A DNA stretch of 64,000 nt, taken from the NCBI RefSeq assembly GCF_014636935.1, contig NZ_BMES01000003.1:434001-498000 (forward strand), written 5' to 3'. A program made the position numbers and the translations under genes. The notes beneath the pieces were generated by a model. That model saw nothing but the letters and a program-made list of their open reading frames with translations, did not search any database and was not told where the DNA came from. Source of the stretch: Alsobacter metallidurans. GTDB lineage: Bacteria > Pseudomonadota > Alphaproteobacteria > Rhizobiales > Beijerinckiaceae. Shown here piece by piece: positions 41,015 through 50,285 of the stretch (within the stretch, counting starts at the first letter, position 1; every line of letters starts with the position of its first letter).

Positions 41015-41524
41015 ATGGAAACCAGCCGCATGGCGCTGAAGCCCCGACGGTCCTACGAGGCCGGACACCGGCCCAAGTTTCTTGTCGTGATCGACGACAC
41101 GGACGAATGTGGGCGGGCGCTTTATTTCGCGGCGCGCCGCGCCGGGCGCGTCGGAGCCGATCTTCTTCTGCTCGCGGTGATCAGTCCGGCCGACTTCCAG
41201 CACTGGCTCGGCGTTGGCTCGCTCATGGAGGCCGAGGCCGCCGAGGAGGCTGGCCGGATGCTCGAGGATGCAGCGGCCCGCGCCCGCGCGATTGCGGGCA
41301 TCGATCCGCAAAAGGCCGTCCGGACGGGAGTCAAGGCGGACGAGATCCTGACCTTGATCGAGGAAGACGAGGACATCTCGCTGCTGGTTCTGGCCGCCGG
41401 CGCCGGATCGGACGGCCCCGGGCCGCTGGTCACCAATCTGGCGGGCGCCGCCGCGTCCTTTCCGATCCCGATCGCGATCGTGCCCGGCGCGCTTGCGGAC
41501 GCCGATATCGATGCGCTTGCGTAA
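41015..41524 (+). CDS. Universal stress protein (UspA-domain)
   Basis: About 169 residues from ATG 41015. One Usp domain: KFLVVIDDTDECGRALYFAARRA at the N-terminus, then a long helix-rich middle and SLLVLAAGAGSDGPGPLVTNLAGA, the region that takes the ATP-binding loop G-x2-G-x9-G(S/T) in ATP-binding members; here it is only loosely matched. Start uncertain: in-frame TTG 40970 and ATG 41030 are alternatives. Follows trpS closely. Confidence 0.8.
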   Translation: METSRMALKPRRSYEAGHRPKFLVVIDDTDECGRALYFAARRAGRVGADLLLLAVISPADFQHWLGVGSLMEAEAAEEAGRMLEDAAARARAIAGIDPQKAVRTGVKADEILTLIEEDEDISLLVLAAGAGSDGPGPLVTNLAGAAASFPIPIAIVPGALADADIDALA

Positions 41525-41644
41525 GCCTCCGGATTGATTCCGGGCCTGCGGCGAACCACATATCGTGCTAGGTATTCGTGTGTCGCCGGGCGTTCCGGCG
41601 GGTTGCGCCGCGGGCCTTGAACCCGTGAGTGCGAGGAGATCCCG

Positions 41645-42208
41645 ATGTTCATCCAGACCGAAGCCACGCCAAATCCCGCCACGCTGAAATTCTTGCCCGG
41701 CCGTAGCGTCATGCCGGAAGGCACGCTCGACATCCGCGACACGCGCGCCGCCGAGCGCTCGCCGCTCGCTCGCCGCCTGTTCGCGGTTCCGGGCGTGACT
41801 GGCGTGTTCTATGGCTCGGATTTCGTCACCGTGACGAAAGGCGAGGGCGACTGGGCGCACCTGAAGCCCGCGATCCTCGGCGCCATCATGGAACACTTCA
41901 TGTCCGGTGAGGCGCTGTTCGAGGGCCAGGCCGAGCCGGCCGCGGACGGCTCCGACAACGAGTTCTTTGACGAGGCGGACGCCGCCACGGTGGAGACCAT
42001 CAAGGAACTGCTCGAAACGCGCGTTCGCCCGGCCGTTGCAGGCGATGGCGGCGACATCACCTTCAAGGGTTTCCGCGAGGGTGTGGTCTATCTCACCATG
42101 AAGGGCTCATGCTCGGGCTGCCCGTCATCCACCGCGACCCTGAAGCATGGCATCCAGAACCTGCTGCGCCACTTCCTCCCGGACGTGCGCGAGGTTCAGG
42201 CCGTGTGA
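41645..42208 (+). CDS. NifU-family Fe-S scaffold/carrier (NfuA-like)
   Basis: 187 residues. N-terminal Nfu domain (MFIQTEATPNPATLKFLPG), C-terminal NifU-like domain with GDGGDITFKGF and the cluster-binding CXXC in KGSCSGCPSSTATL. Delivers 4Fe-4S clusters to client enzymes. GAGGAG precedes the ATG. Followed by an intrinsic terminator. Confidence 0.93.
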   Translation: MFIQTEATPNPATLKFLPGRSVMPEGTLDIRDTRAAERSPLARRLFAVPGVTGVFYGSDFVTVTKGEGDWAHLKPAILGAIMEHFMSGEALFEGQAEPAADGSDNEFFDEADAATVETIKELLETRVRPAVAGDGGDITFKGFREGVVYLTMKGSCSGCPSSTATLKHGIQNLLRHFLPDVREVQAV

Positions 42209-42248
42209 GCCGTATTGCATCCGCACAAACAGGTGTTTGCACACGAAC

Positions 42249-42279
42249 GGGCTGCTCCCTCGGGAGCGGCCCTTATCTT
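42249..42279 (+). terminator. Intrinsic terminator after the NifU-family gene
   Basis: GC-rich stem GGGCTGCTCCC / GGGAGCGGCCC (42249-42259 with 42262-42272, one T-G wobble; effective loop TC or four bases) followed by TTATCTTG. Confidence 0.75.
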
Positions 42280-42329
42280 GTCCGGGATGCTGAAGTCAGC
42301 CGTGGGCTGACCCGCAAGGATCCCCGACC

Positions 42330-42935
42330 ATGCTCGACACCCTGAAGGCGCCGCTCACCGACGCCGCCCTGCGCCAGCTGTTTCTCGACGCGCGTACGTT
42401 CAACGCCTTCCTGGACAAGCCCGTTTCGGACGACCTGCTGCGCCAGGTCGCGGATCTCATGAAAATGGGCCCGACCGCCGCGAACTCCGGGCCAGCCCGC
42501 ATCGTGTTCGTGAAGTCGGCCGCCGCCAAGCAGAAGCTGGCCCCGGCCCTGTCCGAGGGCAACCGTGACAAGACCCTCGCCGCGCCCGTGACGGCGATCG
42601 TCGCCTATGATCTCGAATTCTACGTCCACATGTCCAAGCTGTTTCCGCACAACCCGACCGCCCGCAGCTGGTTCGAGGGCAAGCCCGCCGCCATCGAGGC
42701 GACCGGCTTCCGCAACTCCTCCCTCCAGGGCGCCTACCTGATGCTGGCCGCCCGTGCGCTCGGGCTCGATTGTGGCCCGATGTCGGGGTTCGACAACGCC
42801 GCGTTGGACGCCGCTTTTTTCCCGGACGGCAAGGTGAAGTCGAACTTCATCTGCAATCTCGGTTACGGCGATCCCGCCAGTCTCTTCCCGCGCAGCCCCC
42901 GCCTCGACTTCGAGGAGTTCTGCACGATCGCCTGA
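42330..42935 (+). CDS. Nitroreductase-family protein, RutE-like (malonic semialdehyde reductase)
   Basis: 201 residues, closely similar to E. coli RutE along its length: [83 protein letters not shown]. RutE reduces malonic semialdehyde to 3-hydroxypropionate with FMN in the Rut pyrimidine pathway. No other rut gene is adjacent, so here it may be a general semialdehyde or nitro reductase. AAGGA precedes ATG. Confidence 0.85.
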   Translation: MLDTLKAPLTDAALRQLFLDARTFNAFLDKPVSDDLLRQVADLMKMGPTAANSGPARIVFVKSAAAKQKLAPALSEGNRDKTLAAPVTAIVAYDLEFYVHMSKLFPHNPTARSWFEGKPAAIEATGFRNSSLQGAYLMLAARALGLDCGPMSGFDNAALDAAFFPDGKVKSNFICNLGYGDPASLFPRSPRLDFEEFCTIA

Positions 42936-43016
42936 GCGCGCGGGCTTCACCTCGCGGGCATTTTCTGCGAACACACGACAGGGCGCGGTTCGAAGCGCCC
43001 CGTCGTGGAGCACAAG

Positions 43017-43700
43017 GTGCGCATTCTCGCCATCGATACCGCGCTGGAGGCCTGCTCGGTCTGCGTGATGGAGTCCGGGGTCGAGAACCCGGTCGCCATG
43101 GAATCCGAGCCAATGGCGCGCGGCCATGCCGAAGCGCTGATGCCCATGCTCGAACGGGTCATGAAAACCGTGGACGGCGGCTTCGGATCCCTTGATCGCG
43201 TCGCCGTGACGATCGGACCCGGCAGCTTCACGGGCCTGCGGGTCGGCATTTCGGCCGCCCGCGCCATCGCGCTCGGCGCAGGTGTCCCGGCCGTGGGCGT
43301 CACGACATTGTCAGCCTATGCGGCTCCGCTCATCGCCTCCGGCGTCCGCGCCCTGGTGGCGGTCGCAATCGACGCCCGGCATGGGCACGTCTACGCGCAG
43401 GTCGTCGGGCAGGGGGGACGCGCGGTGATGTCCCCGCGTGTGATCCTGCTGCGCGACGTGGTTCGGCAGATCGGCTCCGGGCCCGTGCTGGTCGTAGGCT
43501 CCGGCGCTGAAGCGCTATGCGCCGAAGCGAGGTTTGCGGGGCTGGACGCCGCCGTGGTGGACGCTGGCCCCGCTCCCGACATCGGCTGGGTGGCGAAGCT
43601 CGGCATGGCGGCGCGCCCCGAAATGGCGCTGCCAAAGCCCTTCTACCTTCGCTCGCCGGACGCCAAGCCGCAGGATCATCACCGCATTCCGCGTCGGTGA
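43017..43700 (+). CDS. tsaB: tRNA t6A biosynthesis protein TsaB
   Basis: ASKHA-fold partner of TsaD in threonylcarbamoyladenosine synthesis at tRNA A37, 227 residues. ILAIDTALEACSVCV at the N-terminus, VTIGPGSFTGLRVGISAARAIA as signature. GTG 43017 preferred because GGAG lies six bases upstream (43007-43010); in-frame GTG 43005 lacks one. Followed immediately by rimI. Confidence 0.93.
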   Translation: MRILAIDTALEACSVCVMESGVENPVAMESEPMARGHAEALMPMLERVMKTVDGGFGSLDRVAVTIGPGSFTGLRVGISAARAIALGAGVPAVGVTTLSAYAAPLIASGVRALVAVAIDARHGHVYAQVVGQGGRAVMSPRVILLRDVVRQIGSGPVLVVGSGAEALCAEARFAGLDAAVVDAGPAPDIGWVAKLGMAARPEMALPKPFYLRSPDAKPQDHHRIPRR

Positions 43701-43704
43701 AGCG

Positions 43705-44181
43705 GTGCGCATCCCGTTTTTGAGCTCCGCCCCGTCCTCCGTCCGCTCGCTCCGCATGGAGGACGCGGCCGCGGTCGCGGCGCTGCACGCCGAGGGCTTT
43801 CACGCGGGTTGGTCAGCCTCCGAGTGCGAGGCGATGCTGCTCGACCGCGCCGTGGTGGGCCAGGGCATCGGCCCCGGGCAGGCGCTGGATGGATTCGTGC
43901 TGTCGCGCGTCGCCCTCGACGAGGCCGAAATCCTCACCATCGCGGTGGCGCGCCGCCGCCAAGGGGGCGGCCTCGGCAGGCGCTTGCTGCAGGCGCATTT
44001 CGGCGCGCTCGTGAACCGGGGCGTACGCACGCTGTTCCTGGAAGTGGACGAGGGAAACGCGCCCGCGCGGGCGCTTTACGCGCGTGCGGGGTTCGAGCAG
44101 GTCGGCCGCCGCGCCGGCTACTACCGCAAGCCGGACGGCTCCGCCGCGGCCGCCCTGGTGCTTCGGCGGACACTGGCTTAG
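43705..44181 (+). CDS. rimI: GNAT N-acetyltransferase RimI-like
   Basis: 158 residues. GNAT core with ILTIAVARRRQGGGLGRRLL (acetyl-CoA binding R/Q-x-x-G-x-G/A) and LFLEVDEGNAPARALYARAGFEQVGRRAGYY, typical of ribosomal-protein S18 alanine acetyltransferases. GTG 43705 gives a normal N-terminus and follows tsaB by 4 bp; tsaB-rimI pairing is standard. Confidence 0.88.
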   Translation: MRIPFLSSAPSSVRSLRMEDAAAVAALHAEGFHAGWSASECEAMLLDRAVVGQGIGPGQALDGFVLSRVALDEAEILTIAVARRRQGGGLGRRLLQAHFGALVNRGVRTLFLEVDEGNAPARALYARAGFEQVGRRAGYYRKPDGSAAAALVLRRTLA

Positions 44182-44252
44182 CCTCTCGGGCGGTGGACGA
44201 CCGGACGGGCTTTTCCTATAAGGGCGACCCAGTTGCAATTCGGCGGTCGCTC

Positions 44253-44696
44253 GTGAGTCCCAGTCGCCAGCCACGGAACAACCCCATCGAGCAGCGCTGC
44301 GTCGCCGCCGGGCTGCGGATGACGGGCCAGCGCCGCACCATCGCGCGCGTCCTCGCCGAGGCCGAGGACCATCCGGACGTCGAGGAACTGCACCGTCGCG
44401 CCCACGACATCGACCGGGGCATCTCGATTTCGACCGTGTACCGCACCGTCAAGCTGCTCGAGGATTCAGGCATCATCGCCCGCCTCGACCTCAAGGACGG
44501 CCGCGCACGCTACGAGCGCACGCCCGAAGAGCATCACGATCACCTCGTGAACCTCCGAACCGGCCAGGTCATCGAATTCCGCTCGGAGGAGATCGAGCGG
44601 CTTCAGGCCGAGATCGCGCGACGCCTTGGCTACCGGCTCGTGGACCACCGCCTGGAACTCTACGCTGTGCCGCTCGACGACGACCGCAAGAGCTAG
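44253..44696 (+). CDS. Fur-family metalloregulator (Fur/Mur)
   Basis: 147 residues. DNA-binding winged helix with LRMTGQRRTIARVL and ISISTVYRTVKLLEDSGIIARL. Metal region EEHHDHLVNLRTGQVIEF keeps HHDH, but the zinc-ligand Cys pair of gammaproteobacterial Fur (C-x2-C) is replaced by Asn/Thr, as in the alphaproteobacterial manganese-responsive Mur. So manganese control is as likely as iron. GTG 44253 is a best guess. plsC follows after 5 bp. Confidence 0.88.
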   Translation: MSPSRQPRNNPIEQRCVAAGLRMTGQRRTIARVLAEAEDHPDVEELHRRAHDIDRGISISTVYRTVKLLEDSGIIARLDLKDGRARYERTPEEHHDHLVNLRTGQVIEFRSEEIERLQAEIARRLGYRLVDHRLELYAVPLDDDRKS

Positions 44697-44701
44697 CCGC
44701 G

Positions 44702-45505
44702 ATGCGCCGCCTCCGCCTGGCCGCGGTGCTGGCGGTTCTCGTTCCGGTAACCCTCGTCCTTATGGCGGTTCAATGGACCGCCCTTAGAGCCGGCTGGCGC
44801 GTCGCCCACACGCTGCCGCGGCGCTTTCATCGCTTTGTCTGCGCGTTGTTCCGCATCCGAATCGAGGTGCGCGGCGCGCCCGCATCGATGCGGCCCGTGC
44901 TGGTGGTCGCCAACCACACGAGCTGGCTCGATATCGTGGTGATCTCGACGCTGGCCCCGATGAGCTTCATCGCCAAGCAGGAAGTCGCCAGCTGGCCCGT
45001 GTTCGGCGCCTTCGCGCGGCTGCAGCGGTCGATCTTCATTGACCGCCAGCGCCGCAAGGGCGCGGCCGAAGCCAACAGGGAGATCGCCGAGCGTCTCGCC
45101 GGCGGCGACGCCATCGTGCTCTTCGCCGAAGGCACCACCAGCGACGGCTGCCGCGTCCTCCCCTTCAAGTCCGCCGTGATCGGCGCCGCCCGCGACGCCA
45201 TCGCGGAAGCGGGTCATACCGGCAGCGTCACCGTTCAGCCGCTCACAGTTGCTTATCCGCGGCGCGCTGGCCTGCCGGTAGGGCGACAGGACCGCGCCGC
45301 GTTGGCCTGGTATGGCGACATGGATCTCCTGCCCCATCTGGGGCCGATCATCGCCGGAGCCCCAATCGACGCCGTGGTGGAATGGGGCGAGCCCATCCCG
45401 TTCGGTGTCGACTCGAACCGCAAGGCCGTGACCCGCATCTGCGAGACCACGATCCGGGCCGCTTATGCGCGCCTGATCACAGGACGCGGGCCGACTGAGG
45501 GCTGA
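44702..45505 (+). CDS. plsC: 1-acyl-sn-glycerol-3-phosphate acyltransferase
   Basis: Makes phosphatidic acid from lysophosphatidate; 267 residues with an N-terminal membrane helix (LAAVLAVLVPVTLVLMAVQW). The HX4D catalytic motif is NHTSWLD, the acceptor-binding motif FAEGTTSDG. Follows fur/mur as in other Rhizobiales, but the next usual gene (miaB) is missing: an unrelated gene starts here and synteny breaks at 45.5 kb. Confidence 0.92.
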   Translation: MRRLRLAAVLAVLVPVTLVLMAVQWTALRAGWRVAHTLPRRFHRFVCALFRIRIEVRGAPASMRPVLVVANHTSWLDIVVISTLAPMSFIAKQEVASWPVFGAFARLQRSIFIDRQRRKGAAEANREIAERLAGGDAIVLFAEGTTSDGCRVLPFKSAVIGAARDAIAEAGHTGSVTVQPLTVAYPRRAGLPVGRQDRAALAWYGDMDLLPHLGPIIAGAPIDAVVEWGEPIPFGVDSNRKAVTRICETTIRAAYARLITGRGPTEG

Positions 45506-45509
45506 CCCC

Positions 45510-46319
45510 TCACGACTTCGGCGGGATCATCCCGCCGGCGTACTCCCGCGCGCAGAACGGACCGCCTTGGAAATACAGGTCCGCCGGCTCGTGCTGCTGG
45601 CCTACCTCGCCCGCCATCGCGGCGTCCGTGTGGTCCTCGGCGCGGTCCTGAGGCTTGTACCCAAGCCGGTAGGCGGCCGAGTTGTCGTACCAGCAAGCCG
45701 CGTTGTTCGAGACCCCGAACACCACGTTGCAGTGGATGTCGGGATGCTCCAGCCCGATGGCGCAGATCTGCGCGAGGTCGCGTCCGCTCACCCAGATCGC
45801 CAGCGCGCGCTCGCTGCCGGGCAGGTCGGCGGCGTTGCCGATCCGCAGGATCAGGCTTTTCACCCCATACTTGTCGGCGTAAAGCGCGGCCGTCGCTTCG
45901 CCCCAGCACTTGCTCAGGCCATAGCGGCTGTCGGGCCGCACCGGCGCGAGCTCGTCGATACGCTGTGTCCGTGGGTAGAAGCCGACCGCGTGGTTGCTGG
46001 ATCCGAAGATTACCCGCTTCACGCCGCAGCGCCGCGCCGCCTCGTAGACGTTCCACGTCCCGATGACGTTGGCGGGCAGGATCGTCTCGATCGGGGCCTC
46101 GTTGGGCTCGGCCGCCATGTGAATCACGGCGTCTATCCCCTGCATGGCGCTCTCCACCGCCGCCATGTCGGCGATGTCCCCGACTACGCTTTCCTCGTTA
46201 GGCCCGATCGGCTCCGCCGGCGCCATGTCGAAAGTGCGGATCAGGGCGAAACGCCCGGCGAATTCGCGCCTGAGCTTGCGGCCCACATGTCCGGCGCCGC
46301 CGGTGATCAGGATCTTCAT
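45510..46319 (-). CDS. NAD-dependent epimerase/dehydratase, uronate dehydrogenase-like
   Basis: Short-chain extended SDR, 269 residues. Rossmann glycine motif TGGAGHVGRK, catalytic S-Y-K with FGSSNHAVGFYPRT and SRYGLSKCWGE. The SSNH...GxYP stretch and the length match bacterial uronate dehydrogenase (galacturonate/glucuronate to aldarolactone) of the oxidative uronate pathway. Substrate is inferred from resemblance; a different hexose or UDP-sugar is possible. Convergent with plsC. Confidence 0.75.
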   Translation of the reverse strand: MKILITGGAGHVGRKLRREFAGRFALIRTFDMAPAEPIGPNEESVVGDIADMAAVESAMQGIDAVIHMAAEPNEAPIETILPANVIGTWNVYEAARRCGVKRVIFGSSNHAVGFYPRTQRIDELAPVRPDSRYGLSKCWGEATAALYADKYGVKSLILRIGNAADLPGSERALAIWVSGRDLAQICAIGLEHPDIHCNVVFGVSNNAACWYDNSAAYRLGYKPQDRAEDHTDAAMAGEVGQQHEPADLYFQGGPFCAREYAGGMIPPKS

Positions 46320-46493
46320 CGCGTGTCCTCGTTCTTCGCCCTTGGCTGACGCCTCGAGCTGAAATATCAGATCGAAGCCACCGGGCAAGCCGTCGCATTC
46401 CGCGTCCCGCGCCCGGGCAGCCCTGCGCGATGGAGGGCGCCACGCCGAGACCGGGCGTGGTACGGCCGGCAAACCTCGACCCAACAGGACCCG

Positions 46494-47723
46494 ATGATCA
46501 GGAACGCCAGCGGCTGGGCCGCACTTCGGTCGCGCGACTTCCGCCTGTTCATCTCGGCGCGGTTCCTGTCCGGTCTTGCGATGCAGATCCAGAATGTCGG
46601 GCTCGGATGGCTGGTCTATGACCGCACCGGCAGCGCGTTGGCGCTCGGGCTCGTCGGCCTGGCGGCCTTCTTGCCAGCGCTCGCGCTGGCGCTCGTCACC
46701 GGCCACGTGGCGGACCGCTTCGACCGGCGGCGGATCATGAGCCTTTGCTGGAGCGTGGTCGCGCTCGCGTCGCTCGGGTTGCTGCTCGTTGCCCTGAACC
46801 CCAAAGCCCCAGTCTGGCCCATCTATGCGCTGGCCGTGGTGGTGGGCTCGGCCCGGGCCTTCGCCAACCCGGCCAGCCAGGCTCTTCTGCCCAATCTGGT
46901 CGGCCGCGATGGGTTTGCGAGCGCGGTGGCGCTCAACGCCTCCGCCTGGCAGACCTCGTCCATTGCAGGCCCGGCGGTCGGTGGCATCCTCTACGCGTTC
47001 GGCCCGCCCGTGGTGTTCGCGGCCGCGCTGGCCTCCTTCGCCACTTCGGCGCTCCTGATCGCGTTCATCCGCAGCGGAGAACGGGCCCCGGTTCGGGAAA
47101 AGACCACGCTCGCCACGCTGCTGGCCGGCATCGTGTTCATTCGCGAGCGGCCCGTGATCCTGGGCGCGATCTCGCTGGATCTCTTCGCAGTGCTGCTGGG
47201 CGGCGCGACCGCGCTGCTGCCCATCTACGCGCGCGACGTGTTGTTCGTCGGCCCGGTCGGTCTCGGCATGCTGCGAAGCGCGCCCGCGATCGGGGCCGTC
47301 GCGATGTCCATCACGCTGGCGTCCAGGCCGCTGCAGCACCGGGCGGGGCGGACCATGTTCTTCGCCGTGGGCCTGTTTGGGGTGGCGACCATCATCTTCG
47401 GCCTGTCCACGAATCTCATCCTGTCGCTCGCCTGTCTGGTGGCGTTGGGTGCGGCCGACATGGTCAGCGTCTATGTACGTCAGACGCTCGTGCAATCGGA
47501 GACGCCGGACGCCATGCGGGGCCGCGTCGCGGCCGTGAACAGCGTCTTCATCGGCGCGTCCAACGAACTCGGCGAGTTCGAGTCGGGCGTGGTGGCGGCC
47601 GCCATCGGGGCCGTTCCGGCCGTCGTGGTCGGCGGTGTCGGCACCGTCGTGGTGGCGGTCCTGTGGGCCCGCTTGTTTCCGGGGCTCTGGAAGCGCGACC
47701 GTCTCGTCGCGGAGCCACGCTGA
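46494..47723 (+). CDS. MFS transporter (EntS-like exporter family)
   Basis: 409 residues, twelve predicted helices. Starts SGWAALRSRDFRLFISARFLSG, and the A-motif between helices 2 and 3 reads GHVADRFDRRRIM. Resembles the MFS_3/EntS drug or siderophore exporters rather than sugar importers. Divergent from the uronate dehydrogenase-like gene by 174 bp. Ends at a bidirectional terminator shared with rplT. Substrate unknown. Confidence 0.85.
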   Translation: MIRNASGWAALRSRDFRLFISARFLSGLAMQIQNVGLGWLVYDRTGSALALGLVGLAAFLPALALALVTGHVADRFDRRRIMSLCWSVVALASLGLLLVALNPKAPVWPIYALAVVVGSARAFANPASQALLPNLVGRDGFASAVALNASAWQTSSIAGPAVGGILYAFGPPVVFAAALASFATSALLIAFIRSGERAPVREKTTLATLLAGIVFIRERPVILGAISLDLFAVLLGGATALLPIYARDVLFVGPVGLGMLRSAPAIGAVAMSITLASRPLQHRAGRTMFFAVGLFGVATIIFGLSTNLILSLACLVALGAADMVSVYVRQTLVQSETPDAMRGRVAAVNSVFIGASNELGEFESGVVAAAIGAVPAVVVGGVGTVVVAVLWARLFPGLWKRDRLVAEPR

Positions 47724-47732
47724 AAACAAACA

Positions 47733-47764
47733 AAAACCCCCGCCGGTCGCCCGGCGAGGGTTTT
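47733..47764. terminator. Bidirectional terminator between MFS gene and rplT
   Basis: AAAACCC-C-CGCCGG / CCGGCG-A-GGGTTTT (47733-47746 with 47751-47764) with one mismatch; A-run on one side and T-run on the other. On the minus strand a T-rich tail (TTTTTGTTTGTTTT) follows, so it suits rplT best. Confidence 0.85.
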
Positions 47765-47787
47765 GCAGTCAGACAGGTCGCCGTCGC

Positions 47788-48156
47788 TCAGGCGGCCTGG
47801 GCCGGCAGGGCGGACTTGGCCTTCTCGACCAGGGCCTTGAAGGCCTCCGGCTCGCGGATGGCGATGTCGGACAGAACCTTGCGGTCCACCTCGACGCCAG
47901 CCTTGTTCAGGCCGTCGATGAAGCGCGAATAGGTGAGGCCGAACTCACGCACGGCTGCGTTGACGCGCTGGATCCAGAGCGCCCGGAAAGTGCGCTTCTT
48001 CGCCTTGCGGTCGCGGGTGGCGTACTGCATAGCGCGATCCACGGCCGCCTTGGCGGTGCGGATGGTATTCTTGCGGCGACCATAAAAGCCCTTGGCGGCC
48101 TTCAGGGTCTTCTTGTGCTTGGCGTGCGAAGTGACGCCGCGCTTGACGCGGGACAT
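47788..48156 (-). CDS. rplT: 50S ribosomal protein L20
   Basis: 122 residues, basic. [19 protein letters not shown] at the start and [20 protein letters not shown] as family signature. Early 50S assembly protein, translational repressor of its own operon in enterics. Follows rpmI by 40 bp. The usual neighbours pheS/pheT are absent: a terminator and an unrelated MFS gene come next. Confidence 0.98.
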   Translation of the reverse strand: MSRVKRGVTSHAKHKKTLKAAKGFYGRRKNTIRTAKAAVDRAMQYATRDRKAKKRTFRALWIQRVNAAVREFGLTYSRFIDGLNKAGVEVDRKVLSDIAIREPEAFKALVEKAKSALPAQAA

Positions 48157-48196
48157 GGCTGATCTCCTGGATCTTGAAAAAAGTGAGCCGGGGCGA

Positions 48197-48397
48197 TCAG
48201 CCGTTCGGCAGGAAGTACTTCTTCACGTTGGCCGCGTCGCCCTCGAAGAGGACGGCCGTGCCGCGGTTGTTGCGGAGCTGCTTGTTGGTCCGCTTGATCA
48301 TCCCGTGCCGCTTGCCGGCGTGGGCATAGAGAACCTTGCCGGTCCCCGTGATCTTGAAGCGCTTCTTGGCGCTCGACTTGGTCTTCATCTTGGGCAT
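48197..48397 (-). CDS. rpmI: 50S ribosomal protein L35
   Basis: 66 residues. [42 protein letters not shown] 48397 has a strong AAGGAGA Shine-Dalgarno. infC is not upstream; the next gene (48578) is the sugar-acid type lyase. The 180-bp gap presumably holds the rpmI-rplT promoter. Confidence 0.97.
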   Translation of the reverse strand: MPKMKTKSSAKKRFKITGTGKVLYAHAGKRHGMIKRTNKQLRNNRGTAVLFEGDAANVKKYFLPNG

Positions 48398-48577
48398 TTT
48401 GCTCTCCTTGGACGGCACGCCGTCCCCGGTTTTCTTGGTCGGTTCGTGAGAACCGTTCGTCTCATCATGAGCGCGAAAAAGAACCGCCACGGCAGCCCTA
48501 ACGGCCGGGCGGTTCGAAGGCGCGGTCTATAGCAGAACCGCAGGGGGAATCAAGGCAGGCGCGCGCGCCCGCCCGCT

Positions 48578-49501
48578 TCATTCCGCCGCTTGCCGGGCGT
48601 CCAGCACGCCCCAGCCGGACAGCACGCCGCGCAGCGTCTCGCGATCGGCCCCGTCCAGCGCCGGCAGGCCGGGCAGCCGCACCGGCCCGACCCGGAAGCC
48701 GATCATCTCCATGGCCTCCTTCACGACCGTCACATTGGCGCCGTTGCCGAACTTCGTCCGCATGGTCTCGAAGGTCGCGATGGTGTTCACGAGGTCGCGC
48801 ACAGCCGCGAAGTCGCCGCTCTCCAGCGCCGCGTGGATCCGCAGCGACCGCGCCGGATCGACGTTCACGAGCCCGGACGTGAAGCCGCGCGCGCCGGCCG
48901 CGTAGAACGGCGCCGCCCAGCCTTCCGCCAGACCGCACACCCAGATGGCCGTCTCGGGCCCGCTGGCGCGCACGCAGTCGGCGAGCAGCATCAGGTTGGG
49001 GGTGGCGAACTTCACCGCCGCCACATTCGGGTGGTTGGCGATGCCCATGAGCTCGTTCGCCTTCATGGCGTCCGACCGCACATAAGCGACGAGAGGGAGA
49101 TCGACCCCGTCCGCGATGGCCATGAAATAGGCGGCCTGGGATTGGGGAGCCGCGAACGGGTCCATCGGCTGGTGCGCCATGATGGCGTCCGCCCCGCCGG
49201 CCTTGGCGCGGCGACCGAGCTCGATCGCTTCCTTCAGCGACCGACCGACCGCGGCTGTCAACAGCGACCGGCCGGCGTTCGCCCGGGTGGCGCCGTCGTG
49301 CACGGACCGCACTTCGTCCGGGGTCAGCGCGTAGTACTCGCCGGTGTTGCCGGCCGACACGATGTTGTGGATGCCGCCGGCCGCGATACGGTCGATCACC
49401 CGGGCCAACTGCGCCTGATCGACGGCGCCGTCGGCGTCATACGGCGTGACATGGACGCCCGAAATGCCGCGCAACGCGGTTTGAAGGCGGGGGCTGGTCA
49501 T
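48578..49501 (-). CDS. Dihydrodipicolinate synthase/N-acetylneuraminate lyase family protein
   Basis: Class I aldolase-type TIM barrel, 307 residues. SAGNTGEYYALTPDE occupies the substrate carboxylate loop (GxTGE type), PLVAYVRSD the conserved Tyr, and NVAAVKFATPN the Schiff-base Lys. Not a housekeeping DapA by context: its start overlaps the stop of a GntR regulator and an SMP-30 lactonase is divergent. Likely a 2-keto-3-deoxy sugar-acid dehydratase or aldolase. Exact substrate unknown. Confidence 0.8.
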   Translation of the reverse strand: MTSPRLQTALRGISGVHVTPYDADGAVDQAQLARVIDRIAAGGIHNIVSAGNTGEYYALTPDEVRSVHDGATRANAGRSLLTAAVGRSLKEAIELGRRAKAGGADAIMAHQPMDPFAAPQSQAAYFMAIADGVDLPLVAYVRSDAMKANELMGIANHPNVAAVKFATPNLMLLADCVRASGPETAIWVCGLAEGWAAPFYAAGARGFTSGLVNVDPARSLRIHAALESGDFAAVRDLVNTIATFETMRTKFGNGANVTVVKEAMEMIGFRVGPVRLPGLPALDGADRETLRGVLSGWGVLDARQAAE

Positions 49502-50235
49502 GGGGTCTGCTCCTTGGCGGATTCCGAAATGGGGGCTTGGCGGCCGTCGGGATCCGCCGGCGGGCGGCCCTCGAACGCCGTCTTCACATGGTGGCGGACG
49601 GACCGCAGCACGTGGTCGCGCATGCAGCGCTCGGCGTTCTCGGGGTCGCGGCGCGCCAGCGCTTCGAATATGGCGGTATGCTCGCCGAGAGCCCGGATCC
49701 GCTCCTCGGCGTCGCCCAGGATCACGGCCCGGGCCGTGTGGACATAGATGCGCTGGCCCACCATCAGGCGGTGCAGGTATCGACACCCCGAGATGTCGTG
49801 GATTGCGTCGTGGAATTCCTCGTTCAGGTCAATCGTGGCCGCGACGTCGCCGGCCTGCGTGGCCTTTGTCATGCGGCCGACCACCTCGCGCAGGCGCTCC
49901 ACGCCGGCGGGGTCGATCCGGTCAGCCGCCATGCGGGCGATCATGCCTTCCAGCGCCGCCCGGGCGAGGCCCATCTCCTCCGCCTGGCCGGCGTCGAACG
50001 TCACCCGGACTCCGCGGCGCGGCTCGGTGGCGACGAGGCCCTCGGATTCGAGGCGTCGCAGCGCCTCCTTGAGAGGCGTGGTGCTAACCCCGAGTTGCTC
50101 CGCCATGGCGCGCTCGTTGAGCCATGAGCCGGCCGGAAGCTCGCCCGCGATAATGGCGCGCCGAAGGTGCTCGTGCACATGATCCCGCAAGCCTTTCAGA
50201 AGCGCGGGATCCACGGGGCCAAGTTTTACCGACAC
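49498..50235 (-). CDS. GntR-family regulator (FadR/FCD subfamily)
   Basis: 245 residues. N-terminal winged helix (LRRAIIAGELPAGSWLNERAMAEQLGVSTTPLKEALRRLESEGLV, read in pieces) and C-terminal FCD effector domain with metal-binding EFHDAIHD and later His residues. Translationally coupled to the lyase (ATGA overlap). Probable repressor of the lyase and of the divergent SMP-30 gene, through the palindrome at 50286-50295. GTG start at 50235. Confidence 0.85.
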   Translation of the reverse strand: MSVKLGPVDPALLKGLRDHVHEHLRRAIIAGELPAGSWLNERAMAEQLGVSTTPLKEALRRLESEGLVATEPRRGVRVTFDAGQAEEMGLARAALEGMIARMAADRIDPAGVERLREVVGRMTKATQAGDVAATIDLNEEFHDAIHDISGCRYLHRLMVGQRIYVHTARAVILGDAEERIRALGEHTAIFEALARRDPENAERCMRDHVLRSVRHHVKTAFEGRPPADPDGRQAPISESAKEQTP

Positions 50236-50285
50236 TCGGAAACGTCCACCAAGGGCGCGGCCGGAATGAGCGCGCTGTTGCGATC

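Noticed and set aside
45510-47729. 739-codon minus-strand frame extending the uronate dehydrogenase-like gene upstream
   Set aside because: Only the last 269 codons show SDR motifs; the rest is antisense to the MFS gene.
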